Shown piece after piece: positions 27,111-39,152 of a DNA stretch of 64,000 bases. The position numbers were made by a program, and so were the translations under genes. Every line of letters begins with the position of its first letter. The stretch's first letter is position 1. The notes under the pieces are model-generated. The model was not told where the DNA came from, did not search any database, and saw only the letters and a list, made by a program, of their open reading frames with translations. Source of the DNA: Stratiolaelaps scimitus (taxonomy: Eukaryota; Arthropoda; Arachnida; Mesostigmata; Laelapidae); contig JABWDB010000008.1 of NCBI GenBank assembly GCA_019614645.1, forward strand, positions 1,054,001-1,118,000. The letters are read 5' to 3'.

Positions 27111-28064
27111 ATCAGCTACTTCATATCTGCAGCTTCCATACCTTCCTTAGTTAAACTAATCTCAGTCGAGTTGCGTGTCACGTCGAGTCTAAATTCCACT
27201 TTGCGCAGAAACCCTCTTAGCATTTTCTCGAAGAGGGAGAAGTCACACTATGTATATGGATGCTACATATACAGGGCGGGAAGGAAAATGTAGGTTTACA
27301 ATGATGTAAGACGTAAGATCTCTTAAATATATGTATATCTTGTGACTTAATGATCGGTCCTTGTTGATATACTGAGCCCGTTGGGCGGCACAAAACTTAA
27401 TTTTAGTAGGTCAAAGGTAGTCTGTCGTAAAACGGTACTGTTTCAAAACATTAACCCTGCCATCTATAAAAGTTCACTTCGACAATATAACTTACACTAA
27501 CTGCTGGCTCGCCTGTGACCTCTGCTGCACTAACCAATTCACTAACCAATTTGTGGCGTTTGCCAGCAATACACACGTACCGGCCTTGCCAGTTATGCTC
27601 GGCACGTTTTGGTACATAAGACTTTTGACGAGCGAACCAAAATCACGCATACAGTAACCATATACTTGTCTGTGTATTTTCACTACGTCACTCGCATACA
27701 CTCGCCCACAATAGTCGAACTACTAAAAACAATGGCTAGCTATATATTTAAGCTAGCTTAACTCGATCTTGTCCTCTGTCGTCCTCTTTTGACGAAGCCA
27801 AATTGTTCTCATACTAACAATCCAACGGCTGTGGCCTGCTAGTAGCAATACCTGGGAGGCGAACGGTTCTTCGCCTCTCCTAGACACTGTTCTTATCGGA
27901 TACAGAGTACGATCCCACAGCACAGACACACGCACACACACAGAACAGGCATACCGTCCCAGTGGGGTCCCTCACTGGTCCGTCACACCGGCACAATCGA
28001 GCTGGCCAGGGTTCCTCGATGCTGCGTGACGATTAATCGTCGGGCAAGGTCGCCTTAACCAAAT

Positions 28065-28090
28065 GATCTCACGAGGGAGATCGTGAGATC
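28065..28090. repeat. Perfect 10-bp hairpin
   Basis: GATCTCACGA, loop GGGAGA, TCGTGAGATC. Lies in the K2P intron, no associated gene. Confidence 0.7.
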
Positions 28091-28800
28091 GCCACTGCGT
28101 CGCAGCTCGAGAGTATGCACTCGTGCTTTGGGAGGCGGAGCCAATCTGAGTTGTACGTGGGGGGTATGATGTGAACCAGTGCAAAGACAAACTACCATAC
28201 ACGCGCACATCGTCTGGAAGTCGACCGACCACACTAAAGGTCCCAGTGCTATCCGAGTCAGTCCTGCACGACTATGAATGATAATACGTCTCGGTAATGA
28301 AAGGGTGACCATGACCTTACTTGATCGTGGCCTTCGTATACGGCGACGACCGCACGCGCACATATAGACATCAAATAAATGTATACAAAGAGAGCTGGAA
28401 AGAAGCTAAGAGACAGAGAGAAAGAGAGTGCAACCGCCTGACAATTTGCCACGACGAGGAGCATGCCAATGAGTGGATTCACCGCGCGCACGCACTGTGG
28501 GAGACTTGCCAACATGAAGTCGCATTTATCAAGGCTCGTTCGAACGCGACAATCGATGTCGGCTCGAGGACGGTTGATACAATATACTCTATTTTTTCAT
28601 CTCAGCCTGTCCTAGCAGCAGTCTTCGGTTGACGCAATGCAAGAGTTGGGGCGATTCCGACAAAAGCCACAAAGTCGGCGACTTCACGTGTCGAATACGA
28701 GGAAGGAAGATATGGCGAGAGCGAGGAAGAGATGGCATCGTCGTCCGCTGGGCTCAAGGTCAACCTTTCCTTGCAGTTGGATGGTCGTCGAACAGATTAG

Positions 28801-28834
28801 CTCCGCCATCCCAGCCTAGGTTAGGATGGCGGAG
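28801..28834. repeat. Perfect 11-bp hairpin
   Basis: CTCCGCCATCC, a 12-base loop, GGATGGCGGAG. GC-rich stem with high predicted stability, in the K2P intron near its 5' end. Confidence 0.7.
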
Positions 28835-29722
28835 CCATCAACTGGTTATTTGCTAGCGTTCAGCATCGGTGTCGACGAGTTTTCGAACGATACTAAATAT
28901 ATAGATTTTCAATATTCTCCAATATACACACTCGCATATATACGGTAGTGTGACAACTGACCGGACAAGAGATTATTTTATCTACTTCTCGCATGGTCTG
29001 TGCGATAACGGCTTTGCGATCAATTCATAGTACACCAGAGAGTATGGCTATATTTTGCGATAAATTCATAGTTTACTAGATATTATACTATCACTCTTGA
29101 AGCCTATAAAGGACCCCTCTGGACCGTAGCTAGTTCAGGCATGCTATTGAGCTGGGAACACGGTAGCAGTTAGCAATATATTTTTTTAATTAATCCGATG
29201 CGTGGATGTTTCACGCAGGACCCTTCGATGCACCGAGGGGGAAGGGTCTAAAACGAAATGTTCAACAGAGAGATAAACAGTTTTTTTCTCTTGTCCTTCC
29301 CTAAACTCTCGATGGCTCTCGTCTTCCTATTGCGAATCATGTAGTGGTAGTGGTGCAGGCATAATTGTGAACCCGATAACTTGATTCGGACGTCTATAGT
29401 GCACAGACAAACTGAGCACCAATATAGGCAATGTTGATAAGTGATTGTTGCATCGGCAATTGTTTTGTCAATAAAATAAATTCCACACGAATAATCTAGG
29501 CGAACATTAGCAACTTTGGTGTCAGCGCTTCAGACCTATAAAATGAATCCTCATATTAATTACGATGACATAAAAACGAACGATCCAGGACGCTACGATG
29601 GTAGAACGACCTAGTGTGTGTGCGTGTTTGTATGTGAAGTAGAAAGCGTTAGCATCATCAATTTATTTGTTTACTTATTTATTTATCTATTTATTCACTC
29701 TTTCATTTAATCAGTCACTCAC

Positions 29723-29847
29723 CTATGGTAGTGATGACCGTGATGCAATAAAGCAGAGCACCCGAGAAGGTCCACTGCACAGGGCGGTCGATATCGGTAC
29801 CGTCGTAACCGTTGTCACGAACCGCTTTTACAACATCTTCCTCATAT
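29723..29847 (-). CDS. Two-pore K+ channel, exon 3 (first pore helix)
   Basis: Acceptor cctgcccgcag|ATATGAGG and donor ACCATAG|GTGAGTGA. It encodes YEEDVVKAVRDNGYDG, then VQWTFSGALLYCITVITTI plus the first base of the filter glycine. This is the first pore helix of a K2P channel (W..SGALL....T.ITTIG). The 125-nt exon completes the Arg codon from exon 2 and ends after one base (G) of the GYG glycine, which exon 4 completes with GC. The acceptor lies about 50 bases downstream, on the minus strand, of a (TA)n run at 29897-29929. The exon is too short to stand out as a long open frame and was found by looking for the pore motif. Confidence 0.88.
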
Positions 29848-29893
29848 CTGCGGGCAGGAGAAGTGTTCCGAAATTCCTTAGAGTTGTCCATAA

Positions 29894-29896
<3 letters not shown>

Positions 29897-29929
<33 letters not shown>
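29897..29929. repeat. (TA)n microsatellite between K2P exons 2 and 3
   Basis: About 33 bases of alternating AT in the 155-bp intron between exons 2 and 3, so it fills about a fifth of that intron and lies about 50 bases upstream of the exon 3 acceptor. Confidence 0.9.
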
Positions 29930-29931
<2 letters not shown>

Positions 29932-30002
29932 CCTTAAGCAAAAATCAAGGAGAATGAAAAAACGCAGCTGTGCAGCCTGGAATAAACTAGAATATTCCTT
30001 AC

Positions 30003-30208
30003 CTTTTTAGACGCGTTTCGATACTTTTTATCCAACGCACGCGTTCGAGAACGTTAAGACGTTCGGTAATGTTGAACATATCTTGAAGGCATGCCTGTCG
30101 ATAACTTCGAACCTGCTGCTTGTTCAGTGTTTCCGCCTCGGCCTCGATGTGCTTAAACAAGAAGGCTCCCCCAACAGCGTATGCAACAACTAATACACAC
30201 AGTCCCAC
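30003..30208 (-). CDS. Two-pore K+ channel, exon 2 (TM1 and extracellular cap)
   Basis: Acceptor cgctttccag|GTG at 30208 and donor AAAAAG|GTAGGAAT at 30003. The exon starts with VGLCVLVVAYAVGGAFLF, a clean TM1, followed by KHIEAEAETLN, the typical acidic entry into the K2P helical cap. A single cysteine (RQACLQDMF) sits where cap cysteines usually form the inter-subunit disulfide, and NIT (in MFNITERL) is an N-glycosylation sequon on the extracellular side. The exon begins in phase 0 and ends after two bases of an Arg codon (AG|A), which matches the next exon. TM1 followed by a long charged coil is a K2P hallmark; Kv and Kir channels lack it. Confidence 0.85.
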
Positions 30209-30707
30209 CTGGAAAGCGAGTCAATAACAAACGCATTATGGATTGATCACCGTAAGGTCCCCTGGCTGAGAACTGAACCGCACGTTATCTCTTCATTCCG
30301 AATATCCGAACGACTCCAAGAAGCAATGGCGAAAAGTTCGAAGGAAATCGCTGCAAACGGCTTGACACCCGTCAGCCAAAATCCCAGAGTGCCTATTAGA
30401 ACGTCTAAATTCAGCTGATTATAGAGTTACATTGGCGTTAGAAAGGGGAAGAATTGGGTAAGGTTGTTTTCTTTTGGAAATATTCACACTGAGAGGTTCC
30501 AGTCCTTCCAAAGAAAACATCGACGGGAGGGAAATTTACAGGAAATTATTATAGATGAAAAAAAAACAAATATTAGACTTGCAAATATTAGACTGCTGGG
30601 AGAATTGAAACTACTTAATATACCAACACAGTCTATGGTCAGTGAGGCAAATGGGACCATTTCAAGCAGGCGGGGAGTGTAATGATATGCATTCTTTGTT
30701 TTTCGTT

Positions 30708-30861
30708 GAGGAGGAAATTTTCTTCAAACGCATGGACACCACTAGAGACGTACGAATCTCCATAAAAGTGATCCGATCCAGAGCAGTTGGGTTGGCGTGG
30801 ATGACAAAACGCCTCTATCTGCTAAAACCACCATCCTCTTCTGAGAGTCTATCTCTTCCTT
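30708..30861 (+). repeat. Dispersed repeat copy (pairs with 7.2 kb)
   Basis: Inverted relative to 7151-7309. Reads EEEIFFKRMDTTRDVRISIK and then KRLYLLKPPSS in frame. It lies in K2P intron 1, while its partner lies in intron 3. Confidence 0.65.
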
Positions 30862-31139
30862 AGATTCGGTTCCACGCGTGTCATTACTTAATGATATTCA
30901 CTCTGGTCCAACATGACTGTAGCTAGAATGATTTTAATAATCCCACTATACCTTAACTGGGTATCGCACCCAATATAACAGTATGTAATTAGTATGTGAG
31001 TGTTTAATATATTTTTGAATCTCGATATTATTCGGACAATATCTCGATCTCACCTAACTCATCCGTATGCACCTGCTCATCATTCAAATACGTTCATAAG
31101 GTTAGATGAGACAAATTCATCTCTCTTCGTATCACGTAC

Positions 31140-31256
31140 CTGAGATAGAAGATGTGTGAGAAACACCTTGAAGCACTGTTTGAATCGAACCCTCCGGGAT
31201 CTGTTTCCATCTGCCCGCGAGTTCGGAATTGAGATCTCAGATTTGACGTCGTCCAT
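31140..31256 (-). CDS. Two-pore K+ channel, exon 1 (N-terminus, start codon)
   Basis: First coding exon of a two-pore-domain (K2P/TWiK-type) potassium channel on the minus strand. The ATG at 31256 is the first one after an in-frame stop (31329-31331). It encodes 39 residues beginning MDDVKSEISI, with a basic stretch (RSRRVRFKQ) and then the amphipathic FKVFLTHLLSQ that usually leads into TM1. The exon ends CTCAG|GTACGTG, phase 0, and joins in frame to the TM1 exon about 0.9 kb downstream. The basic cytosolic N-terminus just before TM1 is typical of the family. A transcription start or 5' UTR exon was not identified; it could lie in the open region near 37 kb. The frame, donor and phase are seen; the channel assignment rests on the following exons. 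Confidence 0.75.
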
Positions 31257-32021
31257 TTCGCGTCGCGTTGTCCACAAGAAAAAACAGTGTTCCCACCCAC
31301 GTTCAGTCAGTTTCACCCTGACCGCTTGCTATTAGTTCCACTGAGTGGCCAGAGGACCAGAGGGCAGCTATCGTCAATTTTAATCGAAGTCAATTTCAAT
31401 AGGTGTCAATTACTCGCGACGGGGTAGCATTTTCCTAACGTTGTTGGTCACTCGAGGTTTCCGCCCTCTTCATCCGTCCGGTGTTTTCACTGTTCTTTTT
31501 AACATAAACGTACACCGATTTCAGGAGAGTCGACAGGCATCCTGTTGAGCTTTGCTGTAGTTCACGCCATCGTTCAGCCTGCACCCATCTTGAATTGGCG
31601 AAATTGGCCTTATACAGCGACTGCTGCTGCGGTAACAGGGGCAGCAGCGGACATGTCGTCAAAGTTCAGAAGTCGAATTTTTCGCGGCTATCACAACACA
31701 GATCGGTGCTCGATGCGTTCGCCATAAATGGGCGTGTGCCTGGAAGGAAAATAGAAGAAATATCAGTGACATCCTCTCGTAGTTATCGCCATGATTTTCA
31801 TTTTTTGGCCTAAGCTATCCCATGCATCATCGTCGCCGCTATAAATAATACTGCTATACCAAAAGATTAGCAGGCAGATCCCAAGGCACCGTTAATGTTT
31901 CGTAACGTCTCAATATACAATAGATATCATATAATAGTAACAATAACTATTTGTAGGAAATTAAAATTGGTAAAATTGTGGCTGGAACAAATGAGCTATG
32001 AAAGCTATGAAAAAAACAGAG

Positions 32022-32053
<32 letters not shown>

Positions 32054-34110
32054 TGTAATATCAAATCAAGTGGGCAACACTAAATTATTTGCTTGCTTTT
32101 GCGTAAATCAATCGCCTTACATGAAGGGGAAACTGGCTCAAAACAGCTCTATCTATTCTGTTTACACGATACGTGTCGCCCTCCTCGCATTCAAGATGTT
32201 GAGGGGACTGATTCCACCCGAGATCGTCTTCCAGCTCACCGCTATCGCCAGCTGCTCTAATCGTCGCAATGCCATGTTTGTGACATGTTTAGTTCTCTCG
32301 GAGTCGAGAGCAAACACGTTCTAGCCCACCCCTTGCCGTCACTGTGGCCTTGCCTCTCTCGTGAACTGCGAGTGCTCGTATCGACTAACCAGTTCATTAC
32401 CGAACTATTAAGACGTATTAATAAAGTGTAGATGCTGTACGGTGTGAAATCAGTGCCTATTCAGGTATAGGTACAAACAATTATGTTCTGATGTTCTAAA
32501 TATTTGTGACACTCCTTTATTCATTATTTTATTACGAGAACTTAATTGCACTACTGCTATTGCAGTTCCGTCAATAAGCCGCCACTTGTAATGTGAAGTT
32601 GGCACGGCGCGAACGTTTCGCCATTGTACTAACACCATAAGAAATGCGATATGAGCAGTGTAAGTGATACAATGGTAATAATAATAATAATATTATAGCT
32701 ATGGCTGGTGGATTGAGACTGTTAACTGATTTGAGTGGAGAATCACTGAAACATGCCAGCACGCCATATTAGTACGAACCCTTGTATCCGTCTCGACCTG
32801 CAATAACATTCGCGACCATAAAGTGAGTAGTGCGTCGCCTTCTACTCGACTATATATATATATATACACTATGTTTCGACAATACAATTACCCATAATAG
32901 AATGACAATATGTTGAAACTTGTACAGTTCATCTACGCGTTTATCTCAGCGTCGCCAGCTGAATCTATTTGAACCCAAGGAACTTTTGTATATATACTTT
33001 ACTGGCACATACTAGAAAATTAGGACCCTCATCCTCATCAAAAAAACGAAGACTTTCCGAAAGGCTCAAAACTAAAGCTATTCTCCATCTTCCATCTTTC
33101 TACATTTCAGAGAGTTCAGCAAACGACACAAACGTTCACACAGCGCGAAGATCAATGGTTTACTGCCAAAATTCGTTTTTAATAATAGGAACGCCGGTCG
33201 GTACACTTATATTGTCTGTGACAACGCAAGATCTCTTCGACGTCAGGGCCGCGCACTGGCAAAAGCCGTATAATAAAATAGAGTAGCAACGAAAGACGAG
33301 ATCGTAACGCGGCGATACAGCTGTGCAAGACTCATCGTATAGGCATCCAGAGAGGCGAGGTCATGCTGGAGTCGGTCTCTCTGTCAGACACGTCACCCGT
33401 CATAGACCAAGCGGGGTGAGACGAATTTACGGGCAATCGTTAACGAACAATGAAATCACTTAGGGATTTAGCAGAGTTTGCTGTTTCGTTGCCAAATATT
33501 TAATTAACAGCAGGGACCGTTTGCTGTGGCCGTTTCCGGGGCGATCTTGAAAAGGTCGATCTCCTGTCCTCAGGCCGAGTGAGGCCAGAAGGCCGCGTCT
33601 TGTCGAATTGACACCTATTAGCACGAACCACCGAAGTTGCTCCGAAACAGCTACTGTACAATATACGGCAACGAAACGACGATCGTGTGTGTGTGTGATG
33701 TCAACACTGATCAAATATATTTCAACAGCCAAAGGAAAAAGAGGAAGAAAGAATCAAGGGTCTTCTTCGACTGTCCCATGGTCCAGATCATCGATGTGTG
33801 TTGGTTGCTTAATTAAGCGTGACGGAACCCAATCTCGATATTGAGGCTACAACAAAGCAAAATAACAATAGCTACAAGCGGTGAACTTACAAAGGAAATA
33901 GGACAGTTCTGTGCCTGTAGTTTTTTCCGATGCTAGTTACTTCCCGCACGCCCCATTGCTGCAAGAGCTTGTTATTGGGAGGATGCGACCACATAGCCAG
34001 CTTAAGCTGTCACGTTTGACAGTCGAACAACCGTACGAACGTTCGGTATGGTGCTGTTCAAAGGCACACTATATTAGCTCTGCGTTATTAGTTATTTATT
34101 AGTTCGCAGC

Positions 34111-34150
34111 GCGTGGACGTTAAATGTCGGCTGTGGGTCAGCCCGGAAAT
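34111..34150 (+). repeat. SINE 3' body fragment (62-kb family)
   Basis: CGTGGACGTTAAATGTCGGC, then TGTGGGTCAGCCCGGAAA, matches 62180-62215. The inverted GGCTG...CAGCC core, a small hairpin, is kept. Confidence 0.6.
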
Positions 34151-36625
34151 TGTATTGATTTATTTCAGTTCGCAGCTCGTTGAGCGCCACACTGATGACG
34201 GTGCTGTCGGTGTGGCGAGTATGTGCTGCAATTTTACGTTGGCCACTTTTTGCGTAAATATTTAGACACATTTTTTTTCAAGTTGTCTTGTCATTTGGCT
34301 ATATTCCCGGAAATTCTCCTTTATTACAGTTTCGTTAATTTGGCTAGAATGGTCAAGCTCCCGCTGAAGCTACGATTTCTACTAGCTATATGTCTACGAT
34401 TTCTACGATTTCTAAAGCTATATTTCTATGAAAACGCTAGCTCAAAACGTGCAAAAAAATTGCTGATATCCTCTGTGTATATATATATAACTGGCAGCCG
34501 GAATATACATGGCCCAAAGTGACGGCAGCATTTCGCCGGGTGTCTCTGTCTGCCTTGTTCTATAGGAGCATATAGATACAGTGCCGTCGTCATGGACCAT
34601 AAACGAAAGAGATCAGCTTAAATATGTCCTTGATGAAGGTCAACATTGAGGCCTTTCTTGGCGTTGCAGAATCTCCCCGGTTCCGCGTAACTAGGCCCGC
34701 GCGTGTACGGTTGGGTTTTTTTTTCTTTCTTGCAGCAGTACGAGGCCAAGGGAAAAGGCATGCTGAGATCTCAAATGTCCTATTGTGTTTGTTCGGTCCC
34801 TTCTATCTGCGGGATATTCTCCAGCGTATTCATACTGCCTTCTCGCGTAGCAACAGTAGTAGCGAGGAAGTGGTAGTAGCGAGAAACAATAATGGCAACC
34901 TCTGATGTTGAATTGTTGTTGTCCTTCAAGCAAGAACGGCGTAGGTATAACTAGACGCTCGTGCCCTGAGACGCCTTAGATGACTTGACCTCTCCACCAA
35001 GAGGAAAAACACTCACTGACTTGAAACCTCTGGAGCTCTGGCATGATGGCTCCGTCGTCGAGGGCGATGAGGTCATGGTCGAGAATACGACTCTGACTCA
35101 CGGCAACAGACACATACGTATTCAGATGCACTGTCCAGTTCAGTTCAGTGTTTTCTCTCTCTCTCGATGAAGGGCCACTGGTACTTTTGTGGACACGCTA
35201 CCGCAACTGCGGCTGTTCCACGTACTAGGTGCTATCTACAACTTCGCTCGGTATCCTACGAGCTGCCGTTAGTATCAAATCAAATGGTTAATATTAAAGG
35301 GTAACCCGTTTGAAATTGATCAACAAATCGCGATGTGCAGTATACAATACTGCACAGAATTTGACACAATGGAAACAACGGTTGAAGATCATAGTCGTCG
35401 GCGACCGACGGATCTTGTTAACTACTCCTCCGAGCGGGCTGGCTGAGATCGATTATCGCGCTGTGCTTGCTGGTAGCTCAGCATTAACCGACGCAAACGG
35501 AACATGTAATTATTGGGGCTACATAACGATATTGACTAGAGTGTAGAAGAAGAAGTCTGGTTTTGCTTAGTCGAATTAACTGCATTGGAGATCGTCAATT
35601 CAGTAGGAAAAAATGCACACGACAGAAGAAGCCAATGCTGGTGCAGGTAGAGCAATTAGTGGGTGAATTTGTTTAAAATCCAACCTCGTTTAAATGTTCG
35701 CAGAAGTCTGTCCAGAAAAATCGCATTTATTTCTGTTTTTGCCAAACTATCTCGAATCGTTTTTACCAACTATCAGAACAGATCCAAGCATTTACACCAC
35801 TAATATATACAGAGGTATGGTAACCAATACAGATCCGTGTGCACCGGGGCCAGACAAGGCTCTTTGATGATTCTCAAGATCAGGACAACGAAGTCCGTTG
35901 AGTGGATGCTACATCGCTGTCTCCAACACATTGCTACTTGTACGTATAAGTAAGTGTGAAGAGATAAGAATTATATGGCTTCTACTACACTGTATTGTGT
36001 ATGGACAGTTATCAAAGCTTCTTCCAGTTATTAAAACTGAGGTAATTAAGTAACACGGGCAGACAGCCTCCACCATCCACCATCTCCGGAGATACCCACG
36101 TTCGGTTGATCAGTGAGTTCATAAACAATGTGTTCGATTTGTTGAACACTTGGACAACAAGGTGTTAATTATCAAGCACCACTTCCTAATCCATACATGT
36201 AATAATTAACGAGCTTTATATTAGCTCAAAAAGCCGGCTTCGTAGGTCAGCATGAGGTCAGCAAATGAATAGCGTCTACATGTGAAATGCCAATATGTAG
36301 GGACACTCGTCAACATTACATAACGGGAAGTCGAATCCTCTTCTAATCCAAGTGGTCATCTAGTACATAGAACTGCAATTCCGTCTCTAATAATAGACGT
36401 TGTAGAAAAATAAATGCTCCTTTATCCGCCCCTGTATTTGAGACGAGCCGTTGATAAACTCACTACAAGCAGGTTAGCTTTGGGGGACCCACGTTCACCT
36501 AGGCTCTCAATGTCGGTCACCGTGCCGTCAAATACTAGTCGTCCGCCTCAATAGTAATCTATGAGGTTAATTACAACATTACATCCATTTTCATAGCTAC
36601 CATAGAATTCATATCTTCCCACCCT

Positions 36626-36653
<28 letters not shown>
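36626..36653. repeat. (CT)n microsatellite
   Basis: Perfect CT dinucleotide run, about 28 bases. Confidence 0.9.
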
Positions 36654-36656
<3 letters not shown>

Positions 36657-36844
36657 GCCGAAGACGAAGCTCAATTAGTTAATAATTGTTTTTCGAGCTG
36701 ATCCTCAGCTGTTCCCCGATCTGACAGACCTCAGCTCTTAACCTTTAGGTATTACAATGAGGACCTGTCGGGGCCACCTTTGCTTATTCTTTTCCTTCCT
36801 CGTACCCGGCGAGAATCTTCGATAAAGAACTCCAAAAACTCCAC

Positions 36845-36917
36845 GCGTCTGACAGGATTTGAACCCGCGTCCCTCCGGTCTAGCAGTCCAAGACGCTCAC
36901 CACTAGACGACCATCCA
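36845..36917 (-). repeat. tRNA-like element with A and B boxes (probable SINE head)
   Basis: On the minus strand TAGTGGTGAGC (A-box, 36895-36905) and GGTTCAAATCC (perfect B-box, 36855-36865) are spaced as in a tRNA gene. The middle reads TTGGACTGCTAGACC, recalling a Ser-GCT or Gln anticodon arm, but neither the acceptor stem nor the anticodon stem pairs properly. I therefore prefer a tRNA-derived SINE or pseudogene over a functional tRNA. Pol III transcription is possible. Confidence 0.5.
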
Positions 36918-37147
36918 GGGGACTAGTTACAATTACTTTTCATATTGACTAAAATCTATGAATCTCCGCCCTGCGATTTACCTTTCCTATCGTTACAAAG
37001 CGCCATTACGCCAACAAAAAAAAAACAAACGTATGCACGTCAATTCATTTCTTAGCCAGCATTTTCTCCCTGGCCAGCTCTTTTCCACAATGTACGCGAG
37101 CCCACAAGCTTCCCAGGTGTCTACTGTTCAGTCCATACGTTCAGTGT

Positions 37148-37594
37148 TTAGCCTGTGGCGTAGAACTGCTCGAAATATTGTGTTGGAAACAAGCCATATT
37201 TCAATGGTGCACCTATACAGACAGAGCGGAACCCGCCTCGCGGCGAATGTCCACGGTCTCGTTCACGGATGCGACGAGTGATGCGGTTCGCACCACAGGA
37301 ACAAAACGAGCCAAACGATGGCCGCTGCTCTAAGCAGCGCCGGGAAGGGAACACAGTTGGTTCTGCAAACGGTCGAAATTGACGATGGAGAAGTATAGTA
37401 GCTCGCTCTCTCTCTCCCGCCGCCACTCGGTGGAAAACAGATGCATGCAGATACACTCCAGACGATGTCGGCGGCGGCGGCAAGGCCGTTATGCATAGCC
37501 TTTGTTCGTCGGTCAAGAACAGAGGGTCGATTGAGATATCCATCTCCTCGGTTCCGATTGGGTCGAGAACTGACTTTCGACTCGGTCCCTGCAT
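37148..37594 (-). other. GC-richer open stretch, possible upstream regulatory or 5' exon region
   Basis: 148 open codons on the minus strand, with another partly overlapping open frame on the plus strand at 37441-37860. The translation has no domain. It lies 5.9 kb upstream of the K2P start on the same strand, so it might hold a promoter or 5' UTR exon of that gene; this is only position-based. Confidence 0.2.
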
Positions 37595-38627
37595 CCTCGC
37601 TAAGTACCGCCCTCGCCCTAATTCGGCCAGAATATTGTAGTTATTGTCTGCGCGCAGACATGAGGTTCATACCCAATAAAGCAAGCCGACAGATAGCTTG
37701 CAATGACAGTATAAGAAACACAAGTTTAGTATATATATATATATATATATACATGAGAATGATTCGATACAAGGTAGAACGATTTCTTCCCGCCCGCGAT
37801 GATGATGATAATAATAATATACCGCTGTACACAAGCGACTGTGCCTTTGAGATTGAGTGACGTAAAGCCTAGTATGATGAAAGACTTTGACCGAGTCTAT
37901 CTCTCTCTCACTTTTCTTCGCTCAAGGTAGAGTGAACGATCGTCTCATATACGTATACACACTCGTGCGTACAACAAGAGGGTGTTAAAGCTTCGAAAAT
38001 CGTCACGCGTCTGTGAGAGACGCTCTGTTCTCGCAGATAGCGGCCAACTGAACGTATAGAGAGAATACCGTCGAGCTGAATTGATAGCTGAGCTGAATAT
38101 ATATATATATATATATATATGTAGGCTTACGAAACATATTTGATTGGAAAACGTAAATGAGCCATTGCTATCTTATCTAGATGTCTGACTTGACATTTAT
38201 CTTCAAATAACGCGTATATACACAGTGACTCATAACAGTGCGAAACATTTATAAATTACTACAGTGGATTGATCGATGCGGTCGACTCTTTAAGATGTCG
38301 TCTTATGCACAAGGCGTATCCGCCGAACCAAAAAGTTCCCGATGTCGAGTTTTGTCAGCTCAGCGGGATCGAATTTCCCCATCCAAGCGATACCTCGGCA
38401 GCCTGAAACGCACCGCCGGGACCGCTGTGAGTAAATTTAGTTGATAGCTTCTTATATTATGCCCGGTTAGACGGTTATCGCGCGAAGTCGAACACTGATC
38501 ATCAGCTAAGTTTCTTTTGTTTTATACTGACTCAAACGAGGAAAGTAATTATAAGCAATATATTCAAGACCCACAGACACCTGAGACACGTGAGGATGAT
38601 CTACGACAAGTATAATAAATTTTCCAG

Positions 38628-38655
38628 GCTGACTTTTACAGCCAACAATCTATGA
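38628..38655 (-). repeat. SINE tail fragment
   Basis: The reverse complement reads GTTGGCTGTAAAAGTCAGCC, the hairpin-like tail of the 62-kb SINE family. Confidence 0.4.
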
Positions 38656-38890
38656 TAACTAGCGTTGGGCACACTATTGCTATGTGGCGACTAGATTTCA
38701 TTGGCACCCTCCGACGAGCTCAACGTAGTTTGAGCAATCGGAATATGAACATTAATAATAATTAGTATTGTTTTTTGTACTTGTGAACACTATGCCTCAG
38801 TGTTACAATGCTGTGGTAGCTTTTGTTTTTGGGATTTTAAATAGTTTTCCCCTGTGGTCGACCATATTGCAGTTCCGGAAATAAACCGCA

Positions 38891-38972
38891 AAATGTTATG
38901 CAAATGTTATGTTATGTTGCAAACAAATATGTATGTTATGTTGCAAATGTTATGTTATGTTGTTATGTTATA
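38891..38972 (+). repeat. TTATG tandem minisatellite
   Basis: Irregular array of TTATG and TTGCAAA units (AAATGTTATG, TTATGTTATGTTG). No gene link. Confidence 0.75.
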
Positions 38973-39116
38973 TACAATGACCGATCGCATTTCAACTTCG
39001 AACGCCATTGCGTGACAGATTCGACTGTAGATGGTTCACCTTTGATACTTCAGTTCCTTAGGGATTGCGACGTCGATTACAACAGGATAGACAGTTATAT
39101 TATATAATTACGGCGA

Positions 39117-39118
<2 letters not shown>

Positions 39119-39149
<31 letters not shown>
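39119..39149. repeat. (TA)n microsatellite
   Basis: Perfect alternating AT of about 31 bases. Confidence 0.9.

Positions 39150-39152
<3 letters not shown>

Larger units (their letters stand above)
1941..29722 (-). other. 27.8-kb intron of the K2P gene, inside the selectivity-filter codon
   Basis: Follows from the exon 3 donor and exon 4 acceptor, whose phases match (ATA G | GC TAT GGA). Apart from the repeats listed separately I see no convincing exon on either strand. The open frames here are short or lack domain, signal or splice support. An intron at this codon is a known old position in K2P genes; the large size is a property of this genome. Confidence 0.75.

Noticed and set aside
36845..36917. 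Functional tRNA gene
   Set aside because: A and B boxes are good but the acceptor and anticodon stems do not pair, so it is kept as a tRNA-like element.
37620..37665. Palindrome TGTCTGCGCGCAGACA as an operator-like site
   Set aside because: A single 16-bp palindrome in a GC-richer stretch with no gene start next to it.
38891..38972. CRISPR-like regular array
   Set aside because: The units are 5-12 bases and irregular, a minisatellite; the genome is eukaryotic.
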